Of a DNA stretch of 64,000 bases, positions 8,215-15,742 are shown in pieces. Within the stretch, counting starts at the first letter, position 1, and each line of letters begins with the position of its first letter. The translations under genes and the position numbers were made by a program. The notes beneath the pieces are model-generated. The model was not told where the DNA came from and searched no databases. It saw nothing but the letters and a program-made list of their open reading frames with translations. This DNA comes from an uncultured Agromyces sp. Its GTDB lineage: Bacteria > Actinomycetota > Actinomycetes > Actinomycetales > Microbacteriaceae. The stretch is taken from positions 1 through 64,000 of the forward strand of contig CAJXGN010000004.1 of NCBI GenBank assembly GCA_913053875.1, in the 5' to 3' direction.

Positions 8215-9483
8215 TCAGCGGGTTCCGGCGGCGACGTCGAGCAGCACCTGCGGGGTCACGGCGCCCGCGTAGACGAGGCCGTCGTCGGCGAACAGCACGT
8301 TCACGAGCGTGGTCTGGAAGAGCAGGCCGCCGTCGACCGGGGTCGCGAGCTGCTCGAGCTGCGACGGGTCGAAGCCCGCGTCGGGCATGGCCCCGTCGGT
8401 CGCTTCGCCGTCGGCGGCATCGCCCTCGGGGGCATCCGCCGCCATCTCCGCCGGGTCGAACACGACCACCGTCGACCAGCCCTCGCCGACGACGGTCGGT
8501 TCGTCGCCGGGCTCGGCCGCGTGCGCCTCGCCGTCGCGCTCGGCCATCGCGGCGAGCTCCTCGTCACTCGGCACCTCGATGGGGTGCTCGGTGACGGTCC
8601 ACCCCTCGGGCGGCGTGAAGTCGAAGAGCGCGGCGTCGGGCGCGTCGAACGACACCGACGTGAACCCGACGGTGAAAGCCGGGTCGGATGCCCCTCGGGC
8701 GACGACTTCCACCGCGAGCGGCACGCCGGTCTCGGCGTCGACCGCGATCGCGATGCGCCCGATCGTCGTGTCGGGGTCGTCGGGCGTCACGACGAGCTCG
8801 TACGCGTCGCGCCCGGCCACGCGGCCGTCGTCGCCGACGGCGACCTCGTCGGACGCGTCGAGCTTCGCGAGCACCTCGTCGGCGACCTCCTCGGGCGTCG
8901 GCAGGTCGGCGGATGCGTCGAGCTCGTCGCCGTGCTCGGCCGCCCACGCCTCGGACTGCGCGTCCTTCCACGCCTCGAGGCGAGCGAGCTCGGCCTCGGA
9001 CGGCGGCGTCACGTGGGTCGCGGACTCCTCGCGCGAGTCGGTGAACCAGACCTCGTCGGGGCCCGCGATGACGTCGCGCTGGCCGAAGCCGTCGAGCACC
9101 TGGAGGCGTGCGAGGTCGCCGTCGAGGTAGACGCGCATGGTGTGCGAGCCGGTCGCGAACTCGAGCAGGTCGTCGAGGCCGGGGCCGGCATCGCCCGCCC
9201 CGTCGCCCCCGCCGCCCGACGGCGCCATGCCGCCGGTCAGGCCCGACAGGTCCGGCAGCCCCAGGTCGGAGGTCTGCTCGACCGTGCCCGAGAGCTCGCG
9301 CACGTCGCTCGACTCGACGAGTTCGAGCAGCTCCGAGGGTTCGAGGTCGGGCAGGTCGATCGCCGCGTTCGCCGACACGGGCGCGAGCAGCACGCCCGCG
9401 GCGATGACCGCGGGCACGGCGACCGCGGGCGTCCAGGCGATCAGTCGCTGCTTCCGGCGCGAACCGGCATCGTTCGAGCGCAT
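8215..9483 (-). CDS. LolA-like secreted protein, first gene of an ABC exporter operon
   Basis: 422 residues. A Lys/Arg-rich start and a hydrophobic segment (about 17-40) ending near SANA give a secretion signal with no lipobox cysteine. The body has the alternating beta-strand character of the LolA/LppX/RseB fold (for example LRV..LDG..RQV..., FTVGFTSVSF and a closing VNVLFADDGLVYAGAV). Acidic, Ala-rich insertions at about 95-115 and 355-385 are probably disordered. In monoderm actinobacteria such proteins are thought to bind lipids or sense the envelope. Coupling to an ABC-2 exporter suggests handling of an exported lipid or lipoprotein, which is inference. Confidence 0.75.
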   Translation of the reverse strand: MRSNDAGSRRKQRLIAWTPAVAVPAVIAAGVLLAPVSANAAIDLPDLEPSELLELVESSDVRELSGTVEQTSDLGLPDLSGLTGGMAPSGGGGDGAGDAGPGLDDLLEFATGSHTMRVYLDGDLARLQVLDGFGQRDVIAGPDEVWFTDSREESATHVTPPSEAELARLEAWKDAQSEAWAAEHGDELDASADLPTPEEVADEVLAKLDASDEVAVGDDGRVAGRDAYELVVTPDDPDTTIGRIAIAVDAETGVPLAVEVVARGASDPAFTVGFTSVSFDAPDAALFDFTPPEGWTVTEHPIEVPSDEELAAMAERDGEAHAAEPGDEPTVVGEGWSTVVVFDPAEMAADAPEGDAADGEATDGAMPDAGFDPSQLEQLATPVDGGLLFQTTLVNVLFADDGLVYAGAVTPQVLLDVAAGTR

Positions 9484-9543
9484 GCCCTCAGGCTACGCCC
9501 GCTTCCTGAGAGCGGGGCCGCCTCAGCGGCATCCGCTCACCCC

Positions 9544-9685
9544 AGAACCGTCAAGAACGTGCACTCTCACGCCTCAGAACGCAGCTTTCTGACGGGTCTC
9601 GACCCGCCTCGCGCCCACCGCAGGCGAGACCCGTCAATGCCCTGCACTCTCAGCGCCCAGAACGCAGGAAATCGACGGGTCTCGG
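9544..9685. repeat. Nested palindromic element, family I copy B
   Basis: This copy has the same modular order as the element at 6134-6269. An inner pair has TGACGGGTCTCG ending at 9601 and its complement within 9625-9637. It is flanked by CTGCACTCTCA-type modules and ends with ACGCAGGAAATCGACGGGTCT. The outer arm is more degraded than in copy A. It lies between two genes in the same orientation (LolA-like start and fgd end), so it is not limited to convergent gene pairs. Confidence 0.78.
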
Positions 9686-9704
9686 CACCCACGGCACGGG
9701 TCTC

Positions 9705-9755
9705 GGCGACCAGCGGGGTCAGGCGACCAGCGGGGTCAGGCGACCAGCGGGCTCA
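9705..9755. repeat. Three tandem 17-bp repeats overlapping the end of fgd
   Basis: The unit GGCGACCAGCGGGGTCA occurs at 9705-9721 and 9722-9738, and with one change at 9739-9755. The last three bases of the third unit are the fgd stop codon read on the minus strand. The array therefore looks like a tandem duplication of the gene's last bases and the sequence beyond it. No function is evident; replication slippage is the simplest origin. Confidence 0.9.
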
Positions 9756-10775
9756 GGCGGCGCGGGCGCGCAGGCGCGGCGCCAGGTCGCGCTCGAAGAG
9801 CTCCATGAAGCGCGCCTGGTCGTGGCCGGGGGCGTGGAACACGAGGTGGTTCATGCCCCAGTCGACGTACTGCCAGATCTGGTCGACGACCTGGTCGGGG
9901 TCGGTGCCGACGATCCAGCGCTTCGCGATCTGCTCGATCGGCAGCGCGTCGGCGGCCCGCTCCATCTCGACCGGGTCGGTGATGTCGTGCTTCTGCTCGG
10001 CCGACAGCGACAGCGGCGACCAGAAGCGCGTGTTGTCGAGCGCGGCCTCCTCGGTCTCCTCGTACGAGAGCTTGATCTCGATCATGCGGTCGACGTCGTC
10101 GAACGAGCGCCCACCGGCATCCGCCCCCTCCTTCACGGCGGGGATGAGCTTGTCCGTGTAGAGCTCCTGGCCCTTGCCCGAGGTGCAGATGAAGCCGTCG
10201 CCCGCGCGCCCCGCGTACTTCGCGACGGTCGGACCGCCGGCGGCGATGTAGACCGGGATGCCGCCCTCGGGCACGTCGTAGATCGACGCGTCGTGCGTCG
10301 AGTAGTACTCGCCCTCGAACGACACGCGGTCGCCCTTCCAGAGCGCGCGCATGAGGCGCACCGACTCGCGCAGGCGAGCGAACCGCTCGCGGAACTCGGG
10401 CCACTCCTGCTCGCCCGCGCCGCGGAACCCGGTCGCGACCTCGTTCAGCGCCTCGCCGGTGCCGACGCCGAGGAAGATGCGGTCGGGCGCGAGGCAGCCC
10501 ATGGTCGCGAACGCCTGCGCGATCACCGCCGGGTTGTAGCGGAACGTCGGGGTCATCACGCTCGTGCCGATGCGGATCGTCGACGTGCGCTCGGCGACGG
10601 CGGCCATCCACGCGAGCGAGAACGGCGCGTGCCCGCCCGTGTGGCGCCACGGCTGGAAGTGGTCGCTCACGGCGACCGACTCGAAGCCGTGGCCCTCCGC
10701 GGCGACGGCGATCTCGACGAGCTCGCGCGGGCCGAACTGCTCTGCGGAGGCCTTGTATCCGAGGGTGAGTGTCAC
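9753..10775 (-). CDS. fgd: F420-dependent glucose-6-phosphate dehydrogenase
   Basis: Oxidises glucose-6-phosphate while reducing coenzyme F420, the main source of F420H2 in mycobacteria and relatives. About 340 residues, as expected. The protein follows mycobacterial FGD1 closely: [16 protein letters not shown] at the start, SDHFQPW with His39 and Trp43, [10 protein letters not shown] with Glu108, and [19 protein letters not shown] and [10 protein letters not shown] near the end. The GTG start at 10775 overlaps the cofC stop (GTGA) and follows a GGAAAGGGAA ribosome-binding region. It is the last gene of the F420 operon. Confidence 0.95.
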   Translation of the reverse strand: MTLTLGYKASAEQFGPRELVEIAVAAEGHGFESVAVSDHFQPWRHTGGHAPFSLAWMAAVAERTSTIRIGTSVMTPTFRYNPAVIAQAFATMGCLAPDRIFLGVGTGEALNEVATGFRGAGEQEWPEFRERFARLRESVRLMRALWKGDRVSFEGEYYSTHDASIYDVPEGGIPVYIAAGGPTVAKYAGRAGDGFICTSGKGQELYTDKLIPAVKEGADAGGRSFDDVDRMIEIKLSYEETEEAALDNTRFWSPLSLSAEQKHDITDPVEMERAADALPIEQIAKRWIVGTDPDQVVDQIWQYVDWGMNHLVFHAPGHDQARFMELFERDLAPRLRARAA

Positions 10776-11446
10776 GATCTGGTTCCCTTTCCGATGGTGG
10801 TCCTGCGGTGCGGCAGCGCGCCGTCGGCGAATGCCGCGACCGCCTCCGCGGTGTTCGGGCCGACGCCGAGCTGCAGCGCGACCTCGAGTGCCTCTGCGGT
10901 GTCGACGTCGCGGCGGAGGCCGACGACCCCGTCGACGTCGAGCGGCACGAAGCCCCGGTCTGCGTGGGCGGTGGCGGATGCCCCGCCGAACGCGGGGGCG
11001 AACGGCACGTCGATGCCCGCGGTCGCGAGCACGGTGCCGTGGTCGTCGGCATCGGGCACGAAGCCGAGCGGATGCCTCGCCGCGGCGTTCAGCGCACCGT
11101 CGAGCTCGTCCGGGCGCATCGCCGGCAGGTCGCCCAGCAGCACGGCCGTCCAGCCGGCGCCGGTCGCGCGAGCGTGCGCGATGCCGAGCTCGATGGCGGC
11201 GGGCAGCCCGTGGGCGCGGCCGTCGTCGATGAGCTGGATGCGCGCCGGGCCCGGCTCGATCGCCAGCTCGGCGTGCGTGACGACGACGACCCGGTCGACC
11301 GCGGGGGTCGCCGCGGTCGCAGCGATCGTGTCGAGCGCGAACGCGCGCGCGAGCGCAGCACGCGCCTCGGGCGGCACGTCGGCGCCCAGGCGCGACTTCG
11401 CCTTGCTCGGCTCCTTCACCGGGATCACGACGGTCCAGTGCGTCAT
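10772..11446 (-). CDS. cofC: CofC/FbiD nucleotidyltransferase of F420 biosynthesis
   Basis: Makes the activated three-carbon unit for F420: guanylyl transfer to phospholactate in archaea, or to phosphoenolpyruvate in the mycobacterial FbiD version. 224 residues. The N-terminus [17 protein letters not shown] carries the nucleotide-binding Lys/Arg-rich motif of the family, followed by VLLGDLPAM with a metal-binding Asp and a late DVDTAEAL motif. ATG at 11446 overlaps the cofE stop, and its own stop overlaps the fgd GTG. Position between cofE and fgd supports the assignment. Confidence 0.93.
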   Translation of the reverse strand: MTHWTVVIPVKEPSKAKSRLGADVPPEARAALARAFALDTIAATAATPAVDRVVVVTHAELAIEPGPARIQLIDDGRAHGLPAAIELGIAHARATGAGWTAVLLGDLPAMRPDELDGALNAAARHPLGFVPDADDHGTVLATAGIDVPFAPAFGGASATAHADRGFVPLDVDGVVGLRRDVDTAEALEVALQLGVGPNTAEAVAAFADGALPHRRTTIGKGTRS

Positions 11447-12285
11447 GCCTCGGCCCTCCCCTCGTCGAAGCCGGCGGCGTACCCCTCGTCGAAGGTCCCC
11501 CCGCCACCGGCACCGGCCGCGGCGACCCCCGCCGCGTACCCCTCGCGCCTGCCCCGCTCGAGCGCCTCCTCGGTGCCCAGGCGGAACATGTCGCGTTCGC
11601 TCGGGCGCACGATCGAGCGTGCGCCCGGAAGATCGAGCGGGCCGACGAGGCGGCCCATGCCGCGGACGACCGCCACGGGGCATCCGCTCGCCTTGCCCTT
11701 CACGAGGTCGCCGGCGGCGGCCAGCTCGTCGGCCACGCACGGCAGCGTGACCATGAGCGGCTTGCCCGCCGCATCCGTCTGCCCGCGCAGGTCGTCGACG
11801 ACGTGCAGCCCGGCCGCGCCGATGGCGACGTCGGTCTGCCCCTCACGCCACGGTCGGCCGAGCGTGTCGCTCACGATCACGCCGACCTCCGCGCCGAGCC
11901 GCTCGCGCAGGCCTGCGGCCAGCGCGCGCGCCGACGCGTCGGGGTCGACGGGCAGCAGCAGCACGGTGCCGTCGTCGGTGTTGCTCGCGTCGACGCCGGC
12001 GGCCGCGGCGACCATGCCGAGCCGGTTCTCGACGATGCGTGTGATGCCGCCGGGGTACTCGCGCGTCGCGACGACGCGCACGGTCTCGGCGGTGATCGCG
12101 TCCTCCCGGTCGGCGGCCGCGACGATGCGCCCCTCGGCCTTGGACACGATCTTCGAGGTCACCACGAGGATGTCGCCGTCGGCGAGCGTGCCGCCCGCGG
12201 CATCCGCCACCAGCTCGACGAGGTCGTCGCCCGGCCGCACCTCCGGCACGCCCTCGAGCGCCCAGACCTCCATCGCCGCGCTCAT
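11443..12285 (-). CDS. cofE: Coenzyme F420-0:L-glutamate ligase (stand-alone CofE domain)
   Basis: Adds gamma-linked glutamates to F420-0. 280 residues covering the CofE domain: [51 protein letters not shown] and [18 protein letters not shown]. The flavin-binding nitroreductase-like C-terminal domain of mycobacterial FbiB (about 450 residues in total) is absent; a short Gly/Ala-rich tail replaces it. ATGA overlap with the upstream LLM gene. A second start, ATG at 12273, is possible. Confidence 0.92.
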   Translation of the reverse strand: MSAAMEVWALEGVPEVRPGDDLVELVADAAGGTLADGDILVVTSKIVSKAEGRIVAAADREDAITAETVRVVATREYPGGITRIVENRLGMVAAAAGVDASNTDDGTVLLLPVDPDASARALAAGLRERLGAEVGVIVSDTLGRPWREGQTDVAIGAAGLHVVDDLRGQTDAAGKPLMVTLPCVADELAAAGDLVKGKASGCPVAVVRGMGRLVGPLDLPGARSIVRPSERDMFRLGTEEALERGRREGYAAGVAAAGAGGGGTFDEGYAAGFDEGRAEA

Positions 12286-13274
12286 CGGGTCACCTTCGGC
12301 AGCACCTCGCGCCCGAACACCTCGAGCCACTCGGCCTGGTTGCGGCCGACGTTGTGCAGGTAGACGCGGTCGAACCCGAGGTCGAACGCGCGCTGGATCG
12401 CGGCGCGGTGCACGTCGGGGTCGGAGCTGATGGTGAGCCGATCGGCCAGGTCCTCGGGGCGCACGCCGCGCGCGAGCTGCTCGAACTCGAACGGCGAGCG
12501 GATGTCGCCCTTGCCGATGCGCATGCCCGCGATGGGCCACTCGCGCATCGCGTTCGCCAGGGCCTCCTCGTCGGTCGGCGCCCAGGAGAGGTGGAACTGC
12601 AGCACCTTCGGCATGCGCCGCGCGTCGCGACCGACCTCGCGGGCGCCCTCGGCGAAGCGGGCGAGCAGCAGTTCGAGGCGCTCGGGCGGGGCGTCCATGG
12701 TGATGAGGCCGTCGACGGTGCGGCCGGCGCGCTTGGCGGTGACCGGGCCGCCCGCGGCGACGAGGATCTCGGGCGGGGTGTCGGGCATCGTCCAGAGCCG
12801 GGTCGACTCGAGCTTGAAGTTGGGGCCGGAGTGGCGCACGTCGCGACCGGCCGCCGAAGCCGTGAACAGCTTCTTGATGACGTCGACGGCCTCGAACATG
12901 CGGTTGATGCGCTCGGGCGCCTCGGGCCAGTAGCGGCCGACGATGTGCTCGTTGAGCGCCTCGCCCGAGCCGATGCCGAGCCAGTGCCGGCCGGGGTACA
13001 TCGCGGCCATGGTGGCGCTCGCCTGGGCGACCATCGCCGGGTGCCAGCGGTACGTGGGCGTGGTGACGCCGGGCCCGATGTCGCCCGTGGTGTGCTCCGC
13101 GATCGCGGGCAGCACGCTCCAGACGAACGCCGACTGCCCGTGGCGCGGGAGCCACGGCTGGAAGTGGTCGGCGGCCATCACCCCACGGAAGCCGTGCGAC
13201 TCGGCGAGGGCGGCGAGCTCGACCGCCTCGGATGGGGCGAAGCGCTCGAGCATCGCGGCGTAGCCGATGTGCAC
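12282..13274 (-). CDS. LLM-class F420-dependent oxidoreductase (G6PDH-related subfamily)
   Basis: Luciferase-like TIM-barrel oxidoreductase of about 330 residues, the first gene of the F420 operon. It shares with FGD the ADHFQPW and [10 protein letters not shown] motifs but lacks the FGD-specific region around QIAKRW, so it belongs to the wider F420_G6P family and its substrate is unknown. Start choice: GGAGGA (13281-13286) touches a GTG at 13280 but sits 6 bases ahead of a second GTG at 13274, which is the better start. It overlaps cofE by four bases. Confidence 0.9.
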   Translation of the reverse strand: MHIGYAAMLERFAPSEAVELAALAESHGFRGVMAADHFQPWLPRHGQSAFVWSVLPAIAEHTTGDIGPGVTTPTYRWHPAMVAQASATMAAMYPGRHWLGIGSGEALNEHIVGRYWPEAPERINRMFEAVDVIKKLFTASAAGRDVRHSGPNFKLESTRLWTMPDTPPEILVAAGGPVTAKRAGRTVDGLITMDAPPERLELLLARFAEGAREVGRDARRMPKVLQFHLSWAPTDEEALANAMREWPIAGMRIGKGDIRSPFEFEQLARGVRPEDLADRLTISSDPDVHRAAIQRAFDLGFDRVYLHNVGRNQAEWLEVFGREVLPKVTR

Positions 13275-13339
13275 TGACACTCCTCCATCCTTTCACCGGT
13301 CGTCTGCGGTGCGGCCGGGGCCGCCGCAGCCAGTCTGTC

Positions 13340-13356
13340 GGATACTGGATCCAAAA
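13340..13356. promoter_or_regulatory. Candidate GntR operator upstream of the F420 operon
   Basis: The minus strand reads TTTTGGATCCAGTATCC, with the palindromic core TGGATCCA. A 17-base sequence ahead of the GntR gene at 14241-14257 (TATTGGATACAGAATCG on the minus strand) matches it at 13 of 17 positions. FCD-type GntR regulators usually bind short AT-containing palindromes of this kind. Binding is inferred. Confidence 0.55.
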
Positions 13357-13445
13357 AGCAAGAAGGGCGAACGGATGCCTCGCGCGAGGTGCCCGCACCC
13401 GGCCCGGACGGGCTGCGGCCACCCGCGCATCGCGCGGGGCGCCGA

Positions 13446-14216
13446 CTACGCCCCGACGCGCTCCTGCGCCTCGGTCTCGAGCAGTGCGAGCACGGCGTCG
13501 CGCACCGACTCGAGGTGCTCGCGGAGCACGGCGAGCGCGTGATCGACGTCACCCGCCTCGACGGCGTCGATGAGGTGCTCGTGCGAGTGCGAGTGCTCGG
13601 CACCCTCGTCGCCGACGAGCCGCCAGCCCAGCACGTAGCGACCGACCTTGAGCTTCAGCTGCTCGATGGTCTCCCAGAGCACCGGATGCCGCTCGGCGTC
13701 GTAGAGCACCGCGTAGAACTCCGTGCGGGCATCGATGAACCCGCCGCCCTCCTGCTCGGCGTCGACGGCTCGACTGAGTTCGCGGATGCGAGTGAGCCGC
13801 TCGGGCGTCATGTGCGCCATCGAGCGCCGCAGCGCCTCGAGCTCGAGCAGGGTGCGGATGTCGTATACCTCTCGCGCCTGCTCGACCGACACCGACTTCA
13901 CGACCGCGCCACGGCGGTCCTGCAACTCGACCAGGCCGTCGGCCTCGAGCTGGATGAGCGCCGACCGCACCGGCACCCGCGAGACGCCGATGAGCTCGGC
14001 GAGCGTCTCCTGCCGCAGCTTCTGCCCCGGCAGCAGCGCACCGCTCAGGATCGCGTCGCGGATGATGTCGTAGGCCATGACCCCGACCGACCGGTAGCCC
14101 GAGGAGTGCTGTCCGGCGAGGCGTCGCAGCGCCTCGGCGCCACCGTCGGAGCTCGGCGCCCCCGCGGCATCCGTCGCCTCATCGCCCGCCTTCGCCTGCC
14201 CTGCGCGTGCATTCAT
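13446..14216 (-). CDS. GntR-family transcriptional regulator, FCD (FadR-type) subclass
   Basis: About 256 residues. A winged helix-turn-helix lies near residues 45-110 ([20 protein letters not shown]), followed by an all-helical FCD ligand domain with the His-rich segment [16 protein letters not shown], which in this class often helps bind a metal and an organic acid. The ATG at 14216 was chosen; the longer frame begins with a TTG that lies in the operator-like motif. It is on the same strand as the F420 operon, which starts 170 bases beyond its stop, and probably controls itself and perhaps that operon. Confidence 0.88.
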   Translation of the reverse strand: MNARAGQAKAGDEATDAAGAPSSDGGAEALRRLAGQHSSGYRSVGVMAYDIIRDAILSGALLPGQKLRQETLAELIGVSRVPVRSALIQLEADGLVELQDRRGAVVKSVSVEQAREVYDIRTLLELEALRRSMAHMTPERLTRIRELSRAVDAEQEGGGFIDARTEFYAVLYDAERHPVLWETIEQLKLKVGRYVLGWRLVGDEGAEHSHSHEHLIDAVEAGDVDHALAVLREHLESVRDAVLALLETEAQERVGA

Positions 14217-14240
14217 GCTGCGACCGTACCGGACTCGAGG

Positions 14241-14257
14241 CGATTCTGTATCCAATA
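14241..14257. promoter_or_regulatory. Candidate GntR autoregulatory operator
   Basis: Located 25-41 bases ahead of the GntR start codon. It shares 13 of 17 positions with the site at 13340-13356. The AT-rich core (TGTATCCAATATTCATCG region) is conspicuous in very GC-rich surroundings and probably also includes promoter elements. Confidence 0.5.
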
Positions 14258-14327
14258 TTCATCGATTCGCCGCATCGGCCGCGTCAACCCCTTGAGCCCG
14301 CACCCGTTCGCGGAGCACGATTCGACC

Positions 14328-14879
14328 ATGACGGCGGCAGACCACGCACGCGACGGGGAGCACGACGGGCGCGGCCCGGGGGCATCCGATGCCCACTCCC
14401 GCGACGCGGAGCGCGACGAGACGCGCACCGAGCGGCTCGACCGCAACTGGGGCGACATCCTCCAGGAGGTGCGCGTCTCGCTCACGGGCACGCAGCTGAT
14501 CGGCGGGTTCCTGCTCGCGGTCGCGTTCCAGCAGCGGTTCACCGAGATGGATGCCGTGCAGTTGGCGCTCTACCTCGTGCTCGTCACGCTCTCCGGGCTC
14601 GCCACGGTGCTCGGGCTCGGCGTCGTCGCCGTGCACCGCGCCTGGTTCGGCAAGCAGGTGAAGGACCACGTCGTGCGCATCGGCAACCGCTACCTCGTGG
14701 CGCACCTCGTGGTCGTCGCGCTGCTCGTGCTGGGCGTGACCACGCTGATCTTCGACTGGACCGTGGGCCGCACCGCCGGGGTCGCCGCGCTGGTCGTCGG
14801 CGCACTCGGCCTGATCGCCTTCTGGCTGGTGCTACCACGGCTCGGCATGCGGGGCGTCGGGGTCGGTCGGCGCGCCTAG
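14328..14879 (+). CDS. DUF6328 family membrane protein
   Basis: About 183 residues. A charged N-terminal tail of about 35 residues leads into RLDRNWGDILQEVRVSLTGTQ, a signature of DUF6328 proteins, followed by four hydrophobic segments (about 60-80, 88-108, 130-150, 155-175). Function unknown; it acts in the cytoplasmic membrane. The ATG at 14328 lies 111 bases from the divergent GntR start. The following exonuclease gene begins 10 bases after its stop but appears to have its own promoter. Confidence 0.8.
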   Translation: MTAADHARDGEHDGRGPGASDAHSRDAERDETRTERLDRNWGDILQEVRVSLTGTQLIGGFLLAVAFQQRFTEMDAVQLALYLVLVTLSGLATVLGLGVVAVHRAWFGKQVKDHVVRIGNRYLVAHLVVVALLVLGVTTLIFDWTVGRTAGVAALVVGALGLIAFWLVLPRLGMRGVGVGRRA

Positions 14880-14882
14880 GCT
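14877..14882 (+). promoter_or_regulatory. TAGGCT -10 box, probable leaderless start of xth
   Basis: TAGGCT ends 7 bases before the ATG of exonuclease III, the spacing expected if transcription starts at or next to the start codon. The only purine-rich stretch in between (GGAG) is too close to the ATG to be a good ribosome-binding site. Confidence 0.5.
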
Positions 14883-14889
14883 GGAGCCC

Positions 14890-15732
14890 ATGCGCATCGC
14901 CACCTGGAACGTCAATTCGATCCGCGCCCGATCGGGTCGCGTCGTCGACTGGCTGGTCCGGGAGGACGTCGACGTGCTCGCGATGCAGGAGATCAAGTGC
15001 AAGCCCGAGCAGTTCCCGATCGAGGCGTTCGAGGCGGCGGGGTACGAGCTCGCGATCCACGGCCTGAACCAGTGGAACGGCGTGGCGATCGCCAGCCGCG
15101 TGGGGCTCGACGACGTCGAGACCGAGTTCCCCGGCATGCCCGGGTTCCAGAAGGGGCACGAGGGGCCCGACCTGCCGCGCGAGGCGCGCGCGATCGCGGC
15201 GACGGTCGACGGCGTGCGCGCCTGGAGCCTGTACGTGCCCAACGGCCGCAGCCTCGCCGACCCGCACTACGTCTACAAGCTCGACTGGCTTGCCGCACTC
15301 ACCGAGCACACGCGCGCCGAGACCGCCGCGCACCCCGAGCGGCCGTTCACGCTCATGGGCGACTTCAACATCGCGCCGTTCGACGAGGACAACGGCGACC
15401 CCGCGGTGATCGAGGGCGCGACCACCCACGTCTCGCCCGCCGAGCGCACGGCCTTCGCCGAGCTCACCGGCGCCGGCGTCACCGACGTGGTGCGCCCGCT
15501 CGTGCCCGAGGGCTACACCTACTGGGACTACAAGCAGCTGAAGTTCCCGCGCAACGAGGGCCTGCGCATCGACTTCGTACTGGGCTCCGACGCGTTCGCC
15601 GACGTCGTCACGAGCGCCTCGATCCACCGCAACGAGCGCAAGGGCGACGCACCGAGCGACCACGTGCCAGTGCTCGTCGAGCTCGACCTCGACTCCGGGG
15701 GCGACGACGACGTCCCCATGATCTTCGGATAG
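14890..15732 (+). CDS. xth: Exodeoxyribonuclease III (AP endonuclease)
   Basis: DNA repair nuclease that cuts at abasic sites and trims 3' ends. 280 residues of the EEP fold: MRIATWNVNSIRAR at the start, metal-binding Glu34 in MQEIKC, LYVPNGRS, LMGDFNIAP, LRIDFVLGS and the terminal SDHVPVLVEL with the catalytic His. Length and motifs are complete. Confidence 0.95.
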   Translation: MRIATWNVNSIRARSGRVVDWLVREDVDVLAMQEIKCKPEQFPIEAFEAAGYELAIHGLNQWNGVAIASRVGLDDVETEFPGMPGFQKGHEGPDLPREARAIAATVDGVRAWSLYVPNGRSLADPHYVYKLDWLAALTEHTRAETAAHPERPFTLMGDFNIAPFDEDNGDPAVIEGATTHVSPAERTAFAELTGAGVTDVVRPLVPEGYTYWDYKQLKFPRNEGLRIDFVLGSDAFADVVTSASIHRNERKGDAPSDHVPVLVELDLDSGGDDDVPMIFG

Positions 15733-15742
15733 GACGAAGCGC

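Noticed and set aside
6134..9685. CRISPR array or tandem repeat array
   Set aside because: The repeats are inverted and nested, not regularly spaced direct repeats, and no cas genes are present.
7594..10161. Plus-strand open frame of 855 codons
   Set aside because: It is antisense to the ABC ATPase, LolA-like and fgd genes, and its translation is an Arg/Glu-rich shadow of those genes.
12282..13274. Second glucose-6-phosphate dehydrogenase
   Set aside because: It shares barrel motifs with FGD but lacks the region around QIAKRW that contacts the sugar phosphate, so only the broader F420 oxidoreductase family is supported.
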